The position numbers and the translations under genes were made by a program. This document shows, one piece after another, positions 50,290 to 58,137 of a stretch of DNA of 64,000 nt. The notes under the pieces were generated by a model that saw nothing but the letters and a program-made list of their open reading frames with translations, made no database searches and was not told the origin of the DNA. The stretch lies in IMG/VR virus record IMGVR_UViG_3300029319_000006, positions 82,763 to 146,762 of that record; one strand, given 5' to 3'. The stretch's first letter is position 1. The number at the start of each line of letters is the position of its first letter. The stretch comes from a virus.

Positions 50290-51075
50290 TTAGTCGTTAT
50301 CTATCATCTGATTTTTACATAGTTTGTAATAAGTTGAAATGTCATGGTCACTAAAACTATCCCATGTTCTCAATGAAAATAATGATCTATACAATCCCAT
50401 AAACCAATTTCTCATCATGTACCAAGAACCTGATCCAGTGTTAACCATGTCTTTGTAATCAAAATAATTAAGTTCTCCATTATGTTTGAATCCTATCCAT
50501 CTAGGAGGTACTCTTGTGACAATATCATTATTATTTCTGAATCTATAATGTGTAAACTTTTGCATTGAATTCCATTTACCATCTCCTACTCTAGGAGATC
50601 CAAATGTATACAAAACTACTGTTGGATCATTTAATCTACCAGCTACAAGAGTTGCTAATGCTGCTCCAAGACTATGACCAGTAATTAAAATATTTTTATC
50701 TTTTGTGTCACATTTTTTCATATGTTTTAAAATATCATCCCAAATTTCATTTAGAGCATCTTTGAAACCTCTATGAACTTTTCCCTCACGAACTCCATCA
50801 CTTGAAATAGAAATCTCTTTTCTAAATTTTAAATCTGCTTTTATATCAGCCCATTGTGTTGGTTGTGTTCCTCTGAATACTAATACAAAGTTTTTCTTAC
50901 CATTCAATGCATATGCTTGAGTTCCACCAAAATCAAAATATTTTACTTTCCAAGAACCTAATGGTTTCATTGCTTTTTTGAAACCAGACTCTTTTTGATA
51001 AGCATGCATAGATAGTTTTGCCATCCATGTTGCTATTTCCCAGTTAAATGATGTTTTTACTTTAGTATCATTCAT
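50290..51075 (-). CDS. Class 3 lipase-like alpha/beta hydrolase
   Basis: 261 residues. Lipase class 3 pattern: NFVLVFRGTQPTQWADIKAD, KVHRGFKDALNEIWDDI, nucleophile elbow NILITGHSLGAALATL (S135), YTFGSPRVGDGKW and FRNNNDIVTRVPP (D184), then SDHDISTYYKLC for the catalytic His. No signal peptide, so it would act in the host cytoplasm or need release at lysis. Phage lipases might attack host membranes or lipopolysaccharide acyl chains; role unknown. It overlaps the small zinc-ribbon gene by 8 bases. Confidence 0.82.
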   Translation of the reverse strand: MNDTKVKTSFNWEIATWMAKLSMHAYQKESGFKKAMKPLGSWKVKYFDFGGTQAYALNGKKNFVLVFRGTQPTQWADIKADLKFRKEISISSDGVREGKVHRGFKDALNEIWDDILKHMKKCDTKDKNILITGHSLGAALATLVAGRLNDPTVVLYTFGSPRVGDGKWNSMQKFTHYRFRNNNDIVTRVPPRWIGFKHNGELNYFDYKDMVNTGSGSWYMMRNWFMGLYRSLFSLRTWDSFSDHDISTYYKLCKNQMIDND

Positions 51076-51214
51076 CCTCTTCTTCCTCTAATGATTCGTA
51101 TGTTACTGGAGATCCACACATTGCACAAAATTGAGGTAGTTCATTAGAATCCATAACTAAAACTTGTGATTCAGTATCACAGGCTTCACAGTGAGTAAAA
51201 TACTCGAGTTCCAT
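51068..51214 (-). CDS. Small zinc-ribbon protein
   Basis: 48 residues, a short ORF: MELEYFTHCEACDTESQVLV, then LPQFCAMCGSPVTYES and an acidic tail. Two CxxC pairs (C9/C12, C29/C32) predict a single zinc ribbon. Its ATG overlaps the stop of the ribonucleotide reductase gene (TAATG) and its stop overlaps the lipase start by 8 bases, so it is translated with them. Possible role in transcription or as an adapter is not determinable. Confidence 0.65.
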   Translation of the reverse strand: MELEYFTHCEACDTESQVLVMDSNELPQFCAMCGSPVTYESLEEEEDE

Positions 51215-53442
51215 TAGAATGTAATCTCACAGGCACCACCTTGACAAGCAGCTGATCCCATAGTATCTATGTCTGTGAATCTTTTTTCGTCAAGCTGAGA
51301 TACAAAATCTATTGGAGAGATATTTTGTTGAATCTTAGTCCATTTGTGAAGAAGAAATACATCTTTCAAACAATTACCACATTCTTCCATATCATTCATA
51401 AAATAATTATCTGAAAATTTAACAAATCTTCTGATCCATTCTTTATTAAGATCACTTATTTCTCCTCTATGTTCAGGATTCATTTTTGCATACATTATAG
51501 CTTCCCACAAATCTCTAAAACCTGACTTTCTCGTATCTACAATTAATCCAGATGCAAATAGTGCAGCTTTACCATATTTATCTACAATTTGATCTTCAGA
51601 TAATACTTCTGTCATAGGCGCTTGAGCGTAATCTTTATCTCCTGTACCGCCCAAGAAAGAGATTCCAGCAAACGAGTGACGATTTTTGTAAACATAATTT
51701 TCTACCTTTGCCCACATATGAGGCATAACAGTTACAGTGTTAGATACATTGTGTCTTAGAGTTGGATCTGCACATAATTCTATATCTGTTCCTGCTTCTA
51801 CCCAATTTTGCTGGACCAATTTTACTTTTTCTAATAAATCAGTTCCATATAATTCTTCTCTGTATAATGATCCTTCTGGTGTAATAATTGGAAAGCCAAC
51901 ACAGTAATCTGTATTATTAGCAGACCATACACTTTCTTCAACCATGTATGGATTTGTTTTAGCAATTAATTGACCAACTTCGGTTTCTTTGTTTAGCTGA
52001 ATATGTCTTAGATATCTAGGACTATGTTCAGCATGAATTCCACTAGCTGTCTCTAAAAGTACCGAAGCATTACCAGACGGTTTGACACACGTGGTTCTGG
52101 CTGCAGCATTGATTCCAATAAGTGCCGCAACTTCTTTATTAACTTTCTTAACAATTTCTGCTCCTTCTTTTTGAATTTCAGCATTTAAAAGTATCTCTGG
52201 ATTATTCATCCATCCTGTTACAGACACTCCTAACAATGCTTCTCTTTCAAATATCTCTTTTGATGTTTGTTCAAGATATTTGAAATTTGTATATCCAGCT
52301 TGTAATGTTCCCATAATAGAACCAGCTCTACAAGCCTTAAAAAATTCTTCTTTAGATGTACACTTACCACCATTTATCTCAGTTAGATTACATCCTTGCC
52401 ATCCTGTCTTTCCATCTATCTGAGGAAACATTCCTATCTCAACACAAGGATTAGTAGTATGTTCTTTTGACTCAACAAAGTAGAATCCAGGTTCACCAAA
52501 CTCTTTTATTGATTTCATTATATTTTTAAATTCATCTTCTGTACATTCATCTCTAACAATAACAGCACTATTATTGGAACGGCCACGTTGTGGATTATCA
52601 ATAAACCAGTTTCCTGTTTTTGCATCTAACATTTCCTGATCATCTTTTGAAAATAAACATATAGTAGCTGATCTACGAACACCACCAGCTAGTACAGCAT
52701 CTGATGCATGCATTGCAATATCATATACTTCAATTGGTTTTAATGTATCTCTTCCAGATAATACTACAGTCTGTAATAGATGTTCTATTTTATCTAAAGC
52801 TCTTCTTAGTGGTTCTGGTCCAGGTGCTTTGAATCCTCCTGATATCATTGCTCCTTTAGGTCTAATACCACTTATATCAAAATATACTTTACGTCCTGCA
52901 AACTCAGGAAATTGTTGATTGTCTGTAAAGTAAGATGACATTAGCACACCTAATGAATCAGCCCATCCTTCAATACTATCTTCTACTACCCATCCTTTAG
53001 CAGCTTTCTTTCTTTCTGCTACTTTAGGTAATTTGCTAACATGATGATTTTGCACTGAAAACCCTGCACCAGCCCCGCATAGAAGCACGTAGAACAGTTC
53101 ACTAAAGAACCTTGGTCTGTCTGCATAGGTGGAAGTACAATTGTACATTCTCATCATATGTTTTAGGAGTTGATCACCTCCAAATTGTAAAGCTCTCTGA
53201 GCTCCTAATGCATATTTTAATTTGTATAGATGTTCTGCTTCATCTATAAGTTGAGATAAATCTGGAGTCATTTTATCTGCATAATAGTCTCTATGCATAT
53301 TCATAACTCTTGTTACTGATTCTTCCCAAGTTTCATATCTTGCTTTTTTTTCGTCCCACCTGGAATAACCTTCATAGAACTTAGTTTGTGACATTATATT
53401 TCTGGTATCCCAGTCTTTATTATTTGGAACTACTTTTAGCAT
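51214..53442 (-). CDS. nrdJ: Class II (adenosylcobalamin-dependent) ribonucleotide reductase
   Basis: 742 residues, the size of the monomeric Lactobacillus leichmannii enzyme (739). Key elements: redox Cys C102 in RMYNCTSTYADRPRFF, FSELFYVLLCGAGAGFSVQ, thiyl-radical motif TTNPCVEIGMFP (C333), TGWQGCNLTEINGG, ARTTCVKPSGNASVLL, and the C-terminal ACQGGACEITF pair (C733/C738) that re-reduces the site. It makes deoxyribonucleotides and needs the host's B12. No nrdA/nrdB pair is seen in the window. It has a GGAG ribosome-binding site directly after a stable leader hairpin. Confidence 0.9.
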   Translation of the reverse strand: MLKVVPNNKDWDTRNIMSQTKFYEGYSRWDEKKARYETWEESVTRVMNMHRDYYADKMTPDLSQLIDEAEHLYKLKYALGAQRALQFGGDQLLKHMMRMYNCTSTYADRPRFFSELFYVLLCGAGAGFSVQNHHVSKLPKVAERKKAAKGWVVEDSIEGWADSLGVLMSSYFTDNQQFPEFAGRKVYFDISGIRPKGAMISGGFKAPGPEPLRRALDKIEHLLQTVVLSGRDTLKPIEVYDIAMHASDAVLAGGVRRSATICLFSKDDQEMLDAKTGNWFIDNPQRGRSNNSAVIVRDECTEDEFKNIMKSIKEFGEPGFYFVESKEHTTNPCVEIGMFPQIDGKTGWQGCNLTEINGGKCTSKEEFFKACRAGSIMGTLQAGYTNFKYLEQTSKEIFEREALLGVSVTGWMNNPEILLNAEIQKEGAEIVKKVNKEVAALIGINAAARTTCVKPSGNASVLLETASGIHAEHSPRYLRHIQLNKETEVGQLIAKTNPYMVEESVWSANNTDYCVGFPIITPEGSLYREELYGTDLLEKVKLVQQNWVEAGTDIELCADPTLRHNVSNTVTVMPHMWAKVENYVYKNRHSFAGISFLGGTGDKDYAQAPMTEVLSEDQIVDKYGKAALFASGLIVDTRKSGFRDLWEAIMYAKMNPEHRGEISDLNKEWIRRFVKFSDNYFMNDMEECGNCLKDVFLLHKWTKIQQNISPIDFVSQLDEKRFTDIDTMGSAACQGGACEITF

Positions 53443-53456
53443 ACAAAACTCCTTCT

Positions 53457-53474
53457 GCCAGTGCCTTCACCGGC
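53457..53474 (-). promoter_or_regulatory. Leader hairpin upstream of nrdJ
   Basis: On the minus strand GCCGGTG-AAGG-CACTGGC forms a 7-bp stem with one G-U pair, ending 3 bases before the GAAGGAG ribosome-binding site of nrdJ. It is the most GC-rich stretch of the leader. A second weaker inverted repeat (CTGTTAAT/ATTTACAG) lies just upstream. It may correspond to the nrdJ RNA motif described for marine phage/bacterial nrdJ leaders; I cannot confirm that here. Confidence 0.5.
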
Positions 53475-53504
53475 TGTAAATATTAACAGTTATTTTTTGA
53501 TAGT

Positions 53505-53533
53505 ATTATATAGGATTATATGATATTCTAAAA
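53505..53533 (-). promoter_or_regulatory. Possible promoter for nrdJ
   Basis: Minus strand: AACTGTTTTAG with -35 TTTTAG (53528-53533), 17-base spacer, -10 TATAAT (53505-53510). The -35 is weak, but the AACTGTT context matches the early promoters at 27672, 29633 and 33494. A second TATAAT is at 53515-53520. Confidence 0.4.
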
Positions 53534-53536
53534 CAG

Positions 53537-53917
53537 TTATTTTTCTGTTTCTTCTGAAATATTTTCAGATAAATTTTCCTCATAATAAACTATTATTTCT
53601 TTTTGTTGATTTATGTATCTTCTAAGGTCAGCTATATTTAAAGATAAATTTTCATAATCTTTTATACTAATAGCTACATAAACCAACTCACCATTCTTTT
53701 CAGTAAACTCTTGAATAAAAGTATCATAATTTTCAGCCGTAACCACATATATTTTAACATCCGTAAGATTAACAGGCGCAGGCCTAGCTTGAATAGGGAC
53801 ATAAACTTTCTCTATCTTTGTTACAATTTCTACTTCTGGTTCAGTTCGCCAACTACTGCACGACGTTAATATTAGTGTCGTTAGTAATATCATCCCAAAG
53901 TTTATTAGTCGCATCAT
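53537..53917 (-). CDS. Outer-membrane spanin lipoprotein (Rz1/o-spanin-like)
   Basis: 126 residues. N-terminal lipoprotein signal with a lipobox: MMRLINFGMILLTTLILTSC, cleavage before the Cys followed by SSW. A proline-containing segment (VPIQARPAPVNL) then a predicted helical acidic tail. Its start lies inside the end of the preceding TM/coiled-coil gene (65-base overlap, different frame), the classical arrangement of embedded or overlapping Rz/Rz1 pairs. It would span to the inner-membrane partner and fuse membranes at lysis. Longer than many Rz1 proteins (60-ish), so the tail may be extra. Confidence 0.72.
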   Translation of the reverse strand: MMRLINFGMILLTTLILTSCSSWRTEPEVEIVTKIEKVYVPIQARPAPVNLTDVKIYVVTAENYDTFIQEFTEKNGELVYVAISIKDYENLSLNIADLRRYINQQKEIIVYYEENLSENISEETEK

Positions 53918-54245
53918 TCATCTTCTTTTCTATCAACGTTGATTTTTTTAAAGCCAACATAGTTAGATTATGTTTCTTTAAAGTATTCTGTAATTGTTTA
54001 CTATAATCTTCTGCTTTTTGTAACTTTATTTGAAGTTCTTTTGCAAGTTCTGTATTTATTTTATTTTGTTGTTGTAGTGCACTTATACTAGCTTCACTTG
54101 TTTCAATAGCTATTTTTAGTTTAGAATTATTTTTTGATAATTGAATAACTTTTTCTTGCATTTGAACATAGTAACTATATCCAGCGTAGCCGATACTTCC
54201 ACAAACTCCAAAAATAATAATAAACAAATATATTCTAGCCGCCAT
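53853..54245 (-). CDS. Inner-membrane spanin (Rz/i-spanin-like)
   Basis: 130 residues. One N-terminal membrane segment (RIYLFIIIFGVCGSIGYAGY) followed by a long periplasmic coiled coil (YVQMQEKVIQLSKNNSKLKI, ETSEASISALQQQNKINTEL, QKAEDYSKQLQNTLKKHN). This is the Rz pattern. The C-terminus overlaps the o-spanin start by 65 bases. It overlaps the preceding 117-residue gene by 11 bases. Together with the holin candidate and endolysin it forms the lysis set. Confidence 0.75.
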   Translation of the reverse strand: MAARIYLFIIIFGVCGSIGYAGYSYYVQMQEKVIQLSKNNSKLKIAIETSEASISALQQQNKINTELAKELQIKLQKAEDYSKQLQNTLKKHNLTMLALKKSTLIEKKMNDATNKLWDDITNDTNINVVQ

Positions 54246-54588
54246 GATAAAAATACTGTAGAAACTTTTTTCTCATTTTAGGTGGTTTTTTTGGACTGAC
54301 TCTTCTATCAGTTACATGAATTGGTATACCCATTTTTCGTCTCAGTATACCCATAGGTAATCTGGATCTAGGACCCATATTTTTTGTATCTTGAGGTATT
54401 CCAGCATCTGCAGTAGTTGTTGCTTCTTCAGATGCCAGAACCTCTTTCACTTTTTTAGTATCTGGTTTCTTGTAGGGGTTCTTTACATTCAGATTAGTAG
54501 ATCCAGGAAACATACGTTCCTTATCTTTAAGAGGTTTAAATAACTTCTTCATTAATTTATCGTGATATGCACTAGCCCCTAGAGCCAT
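54235..54588 (-). CDS. Small proline/lysine-rich protein, unknown function
   Basis: 117 residues from the ATG at 54588 (GGAGAT four bases upstream; ATG at 54600 is less likely). MALGASAYHDKLMKKLFKPL start, then NPYKKPDTKKVKEVLASEEA, GPRSRLPMGILRRKMGIPIH and a basic C-terminus PKKPPKMRKKFLQYFYHGG. Disordered, basic. It lies between the holin candidate and the i-spanin, overlapping the latter by 11 bases. Role unknown; a lysis or virion association is possible by context only. Confidence 0.5.
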   Translation of the reverse strand: MALGASAYHDKLMKKLFKPLKDKERMFPGSTNLNVKNPYKKPDTKKVKEVLASEEATTTADAGIPQDTKNMGPRSRLPMGILRRKMGIPIHVTDRRVSPKKPPKMRKKFLQYFYHGG

Positions 54589-54631
54589 AACTATCTCCAA
54601 GATATCTTAATATTAACATTTTTCATTTACG

Positions 54632-54871
54632 CTAGGCACCTTTTCTATGCCATATGGCCCATAATATCCATATTGCGATTAAGCCCATAACACCCTGACT
54701 TCCTAGACCAGCTATGATGCCAGATACGTTATCAACTACACTCCAATTCATAGGCATGAAAGGCATATTCTTTAGACCTAATACTTCGAGTATAATTGCG
54801 AGAGCAGCAATACTTACACCAACATCTGCTAGTGATGATGCCCACCCTCTAATTGTACTTAATGTTTCCAT
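54632..54871 (-). CDS. Putative holin
   Basis: 79 residues with two membrane segments: about 16-33 (DVGVSIAALAIILEVLGL) and 50-73 (SGIIAGLGSQGVMGLIAIWI, then LWAIWH), short loop with NMPFMPMNW, and a basic end WHRKGA. Size, two TM helices and placement just before the spanins support a class II-like holin. A GATAAATA late-promoter-like element lies upstream and GGAGAAC serves as ribosome-binding site. No sequence family recognised, so this is a topology-based call. Confidence 0.55.
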   Translation of the reverse strand: METLSTIRGWASSLADVGVSIAALAIILEVLGLKNMPFMPMNWSVVDNVSGIIAGLGSQGVMGLIAIWILWAIWHRKGA

Positions 54872-54902
54872 TTAGTTCTCCTTCTATACTTGCGTAATCT
54901 AG

Positions 54903-54910
54903 TATTTATC
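54903..54910 (-). promoter_or_regulatory. Late-promoter-like octamer GATAAATA before the holin
   Basis: Minus-strand GATAAATA, one mismatch from TATAAATA, 32 bases upstream of the holin candidate, at the stop of the 199-residue gene. Timing of lysis genes as late genes fits. Confidence 0.4.
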
Positions 54911-55509
54911 TATCTTGCTAATTCACCAACAGTTACAAACACTTTTTGGTTAGTTTTCACATGAGTTGCATTATATATGTGTAAACCAAAGACATTATCT
55001 ATAGGAAAACTATCTTCTTGTACTTTAACAAGATCTTTTGCTCTTACTACTTCTTCTAATGTAGAATTTACCATTTTACTATTAAGAAGTTTGTAAGTAC
55101 CAGGAGCTAACTGATTATCATCTAATAAAAACCAACTTGTTTTTTCTTCTAAAAAATCTAATGGATCAATGCCAACTTTAGTTAAACTTTTTTTAAGATC
55201 TTTATCGCTTACTCCAAACTTTTCTTTCAACAAATATAAAGCAGCTGCATACGAAGCTAATCTTGAACCACCTCCTGGTGCTTTTGCCATTATCTTTTTT
55301 ATATTAAAAACTAATCTATGAAATGGAGTATAATAATCTCTGTATATTTCTCTATTATCCATGGTATTCAATGTAAAAGATTTTAATCTTTTTCCATCTT
55401 TATCGATAATACCTCTTTTGAATGCTTCTGTTTCTTCAAATGGAGTTGTTAAAAGTCTGAGAAATCTAAAAGTATAGACTAAATCACCAGCGCGTTTGAT
55501 AATACCCAT
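54910..55509 (-). CDS. Conserved T4-like protein, possibly inhibitor of prohead protease-type
   Basis: 199 residues. Conserved start GIIKRAGDLVYTFRFLRLLT, then TPFEETEAFKRGIIDKDGKR, FHRLVFNIKKIMAKAPGGGS, RLASYAAALYLLKEKFGVSD. This block is widespread in marine T4-like phages. Some homologues are, as I recall, annotated as inhibitor of prohead protease; I cannot confirm this from sequence. It sits next to putative internal capsid proteins, which would fit. Shares one base with the 122-residue gene at 55509. Confidence 0.55.
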   Translation of the reverse strand: MGIIKRAGDLVYTFRFLRLLTTPFEETEAFKRGIIDKDGKRLKSFTLNTMDNREIYRDYYTPFHRLVFNIKKIMAKAPGGGSRLASYAAALYLLKEKFGVSDKDLKKSLTKVGIDPLDFLEEKTSWFLLDDNQLAPGTYKLLNSKMVNSTLEEVVRAKDLVKVQEDSFPIDNVFGLHIYNATHVKTNQKVFVTVGELAR

Positions 55510-55877
55510 TATATTTTTCTTAGTCCTTCTATTATACTTTTATCCATTTCTATATTAGTATATTCAGTATTCTTTATATAATTTAAATAAATTAAAAATG
55601 GTTTCAGAATATACCAATACTTTTTATCAATATGAAATTCTAACATTCTTAAACTTGGCTTTATATCAAATACATTAAATATAACAATTAAATGATTTAA
55701 CACAAGTCTTTCAGATAATTCACCAGATCTATCATATCTATTAAATAATCTTTTTAAATAAATAAATCTTTTCAAATCATTATAAAATTCTTCTGCATCT
55801 ACACAATTTGGTTTATAATAATGTCTAGCAGCAAATAATAATATATTACTGTTAGTTAAAGTATCAAATAATTTCAT
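55509..55877 (-). CDS. Conserved phage protein, unknown function
   Basis: 122 residues, helical. LTNSNILLFAARHYYKPNCV, FYNDLKRFIYLKRLFNRYDR, SGELSERLVLNHLIVIFNVF and LKPFLIYLNYIKNTEY. The YDRSGELSERLxLNHLIVxxNVF block is shared with marine T4-like phage proteins of unknown function. No membrane span or catalytic motif. Coupled (one shared base) to the following 199-residue gene. Confidence 0.62.
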   Translation of the reverse strand: MKLFDTLTNSNILLFAARHYYKPNCVDAEEFYNDLKRFIYLKRLFNRYDRSGELSERLVLNHLIVIFNVFDIKPSLRMLEFHIDKKYWYILKPFLIYLNYIKNTEYTNIEMDKSIIEGLRKI

Positions 55878-55907
55878 TGGTAATCATCCTAAAGTATTTT
55901 ACTTTAT

Positions 55908-56351
55908 TTAGACACCAACTCTTTTAAGTTTTTTCAATTCTTTAATTAAATCAGCTTTTCTTCTTCGTCTATCAAGTTCAATTCCATGTTCTCTACCTAA
56001 GAGCTCAAGTTCTTTTTTAGACATAGCTTTCAATTCAGAATCAGATACCCACCAAGGAGGATCAACATCACCTGGTTCAGAATCTTCAGAATCATTATGA
56101 TCATGTGGTTCATCTCCACCTTCATGTGAGTGTTTTGTACCATCATCATGTGAATGTTCTAAAGGATCTTTAGGTTTGGTTATTTCTACATCCAGTTTTT
56201 TAGATTCTGTTATAGTTGGAATACCATGCCATTCATCAATTTGTTCTTGAGTATGTCTACGTGAAACTAATACTTCACCAGTATTTGGATCTTCCCAACC
56301 GTTTAATGTAGGTACAGCAAATGGAGCATACCCAGGAGGTTTAATAGCCAT
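55908..56351 (-). CDS. His/Asp-rich protein with SAP-like C-terminal motif
   Basis: 147 residues. N-terminal conserved part: PPGYAPFAVPTLNGWEDPNT, GEVLVSRRHTQEQIDEWHGI. Centre is a low-complexity His/Asp/Glu stretch (HSHDDGTKHSHEGGDEPHDH) that could bind divalent metal. The C-terminal SELKAMSKKELELLGREHGI, ELDRRRRKADLIKELKKL looks like a SAP/HeH DNA-binding helix-extended loop-helix. Virion or DNA-associated role inferred. Preceded by AAAGGATAA ribosome-binding site. Confidence 0.6.
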   Translation of the reverse strand: MAIKPPGYAPFAVPTLNGWEDPNTGEVLVSRRHTQEQIDEWHGIPTITESKKLDVEITKPKDPLEHSHDDGTKHSHEGGDEPHDHNDSEDSEPGDVDPPWWVSDSELKAMSKKELELLGREHGIELDRRRRKADLIKELKKLKRVGV

Positions 56352-56374
56352 AATTTATCCTTTCTAATATTATA

Positions 56375-57211
56375 TTATCCTTTTGCAGGCGTTGCAGACG
56401 GAATAACTTTTGTATCACCTTTAGCATTATCACCCTTTCTTTTAGGAGCAACTTTAGCTGCATTTTGAGCCTTAGTCATATCATTACCTGATTCTTCTGG
56501 ATTATCCTTCATTTCAGGTTCATGGTCTTTTCTCATTTTTTTAGCTAGACCAGAATCTTTTGAATCCATTTCCTCAGGTGGAGTAGCACCTTTATAATGA
56601 TGTCCTCCTTTATCAGCTGTAGCTCTAGCCTCTAAAATTCTAGCATATACTGATTCTGCCATTGAATCATTCTCAGCACTTTTGGTTTTATCCTTTTTCA
56701 TTTTAGGATTGATTTCTACTTCATCCTGTTCCATTTTCTTTTTTGTAGGATCTCCAGGAGGTAATGTAACTGCAGCTTTACCTTTAGCTGATGGAGCAGA
56801 AACTTTTGCTAATTTTTTAGCAAGAGCTGCTTTTTGGTTTTCTTTTACTTCTGCATCTTTTGAATTATAAAGACCTCTTTTCATCTTTTCCTTAGATGAC
56901 ATTTCCATTTTTTTCTTCTTATTCTTAGGAAGATTTTCATCATCTGCATATCTAGGATCATTATCTGATACAGGAGTTGCCATAGCTTCATTTGTAGAAG
57001 AATTGACTGCATTTGCAGTATCTTTCTTCATAGTAACAGGATGCTTTTTACCATTCATGGTAAAATGACTTTGTCCAGCTTTATGAGCTGCCGCAGCTTT
57101 TGCCATGAACATATCACGTTCATCTACTGGGATATCTTCTGGTATTACAAACTTAGACTCGTTGACTTTTTTATAAGCGTCAGCCAACTTACGCATGATT
57201 TCATTGCTCAT
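56375..57211 (-). CDS. Charged disordered protein, possible head-internal/core protein
   Basis: 278 residues, very rich in Lys, Glu, Asp and Ala with little hydrophobic content. N-terminal RKLADAYKKVNESKFVIPED, PVDERDMFMAKAAAAHKAGQ and SHFTMNGKKHPVTMKKDTA are conserved in related marine phages. An internal VYARILEARA contains an I-L-E/A sequence like T4 gp21 prohead protease sites. Composition resembles scaffold or internal core proteins. Function not established. GGAGATAAA precedes the ATG. Confidence 0.52.
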   Translation of the reverse strand: MSNEIMRKLADAYKKVNESKFVIPEDIPVDERDMFMAKAAAAHKAGQSHFTMNGKKHPVTMKKDTANAVNSSTNEAMATPVSDNDPRYADDENLPKNKKKKMEMSSKEKMKRGLYNSKDAEVKENQKAALAKKLAKVSAPSAKGKAAVTLPPGDPTKKKMEQDEVEINPKMKKDKTKSAENDSMAESVYARILEARATADKGGHHYKGATPPEEMDSKDSGLAKKMRKDHEPEMKDNPEESGNDMTKAQNAAKVAPKRKGDNAKGDTKVIPSATPAKG

Positions 57212-57223
57212 GTTTTATCTCCT

Positions 57224-57496
57224 TTACATCCAAAGTTGGGCTGCATATGCTCCAGCAGCAGCTATAATAGCTACCCAGAACAGCTTGTTAATTACGCCAA
57301 CCGTTTGAGCGTTTGTAGTTACTTTTTGTTCAATATCGTCTAGTTTTTGACTAAAACGATTCATTCTATCATAATGAGAATTTGACTTCTCTTCCATCAT
57401 ATGTAATTTTTCTTCTGCCCTAGCTATAGAAACCATTGCGTCAGTTAATTTATCAATTTTAGCTTCGATTTTATCCAAGCGGTGTTCCATTGTCAT
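57224..57496 (-). CDS. Coiled-coil protein with C-terminal membrane segment (XhlA-like layout)
   Basis: 90 residues from the ATG at 57496 (AGGAA six bases upstream); an ATG at 57523 has no ribosome-binding site and lies about 13 bases from the late promoter. Coiled coil EHRLDKIEAKIDKLTDAMVS, RAEEKLHMMEEKSNSHYDRM, FSQKLDDIEQKVTTNAQ, then one C-terminal membrane helix (KLFWVAIIAAAGAYAAQLWM). This is the layout of hemolysin XhlA/holin-associated proteins. It may assist lysis or be a virion membrane-interacting protein. Confidence 0.6.
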   Translation of the reverse strand: MTMEHRLDKIEAKIDKLTDAMVSIARAEEKLHMMEEKSNSHYDRMNRFSQKLDDIEQKVTTNAQTVGVINKLFWVAIIAAAGAYAAQLWM

Positions 57497-57535
57497 TATT
57501 GGTTCCTGTCTTAATTCTGGCATATCAACTACACA

Positions 57536-57543
57536 TATTTATA
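57536..57543 (-). promoter_or_regulatory. T4-type late promoter TATAAATA
   Basis: Exact minus-strand TATAAATA between the 197-residue gene and the coiled-coil/TM gene, 40 bases upstream of the preferred start at 57496. Confidence 0.75.
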
Positions 57544-58137
57544 TTACCAAGCCTTACAGGACCAGTATCGTGGTTTTGTTTTAGGGCCAGGATCATCACA
57601 GTTGTGTCTTGCTCTAAAACTTTTTCTTCTTGCTGGTATATTTTTTTTAATTTTCATATTTTTGTCACCAAAATTGACTTTTTTCACATTTCCTGTAGCA
57701 GGATCTTTCACAAAAACTTTTGATTTCTTAACGTCACCAGGCATTGGTTTGTTAAGTTTAACTTCTCTTCCTTGATACTCAGCTTCTTTTATACCAGCTA
57801 ATCTTTTTACTGCATCAATATGAATTTGATGATATGTGTGTCCAGGTAAATCAGCATCAGCAATAGCTTGTTTAGCTGCATTTACTAAATCATCCATATG
57901 TTTTACATTCTCTTCTGTAGCACTACCCTTTTTTTCCAACATTTTCTCATAACCAAGATATTGATCAACAGCTATAACAGCTTCATGGAAACCATCTTTA
58001 TCACCTAAACCATCTTCTTGATTTTGATGAAATGCTTTTAACGCAGATGGACACATATCAAAATGTTTTGTTTTTTCTCCATGATGAACTAATTGTTTTC
58101 CATCAACCTCTTCTTTTATGAATGTTCTAAATTTCAT
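57544..58137 (-). CDS. Putative internal capsid protein with capsid-targeting-like N-terminus
   Basis: 197 residues. Starts MKFRTFIKEEVDGKQLV; the F-x-x-F-I-K-E pattern matches the T4 capsid-targeting sequence of internal proteins (MKTYQEFIAE), with E9 as a candidate gp21 protease cut site. A His-rich helical middle (LPGHTYHQIHIDAVKRLAGI) is followed by a conserved C-terminal block VFVKDPATGNVKKVNFGDKN, FRARHNCDDPGPKTKPRYWS with CKAW at the end, frequent in marine phages. Probably packaged with the DNA (inference). Overlaps the 310-residue gene by 4 bases. Confidence 0.62.
   Translation of the reverse strand: MKFRTFIKEEVDGKQLVHHGEKTKHFDMCPSALKAFHQNQEDGLGDKDGFHEAVIAVDQYLGYEKMLEKKGSATEENVKHMDDLVNAAKQAIADADLPGHTYHQIHIDAVKRLAGIKEAEYQGREVKLNKPMPGDVKKSKVFVKDPATGNVKKVNFGDKNMKIKKNIPARRKSFRARHNCDDPGPKTKPRYWSCKAW

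Noticed and set aside
53443-53536. Classical cobalamin riboswitch before nrdJ
   Set aside because: The gap is only 94 bases and lacks the long multi-stem aptamer and canonical B12 box; only a short hairpin is supported.
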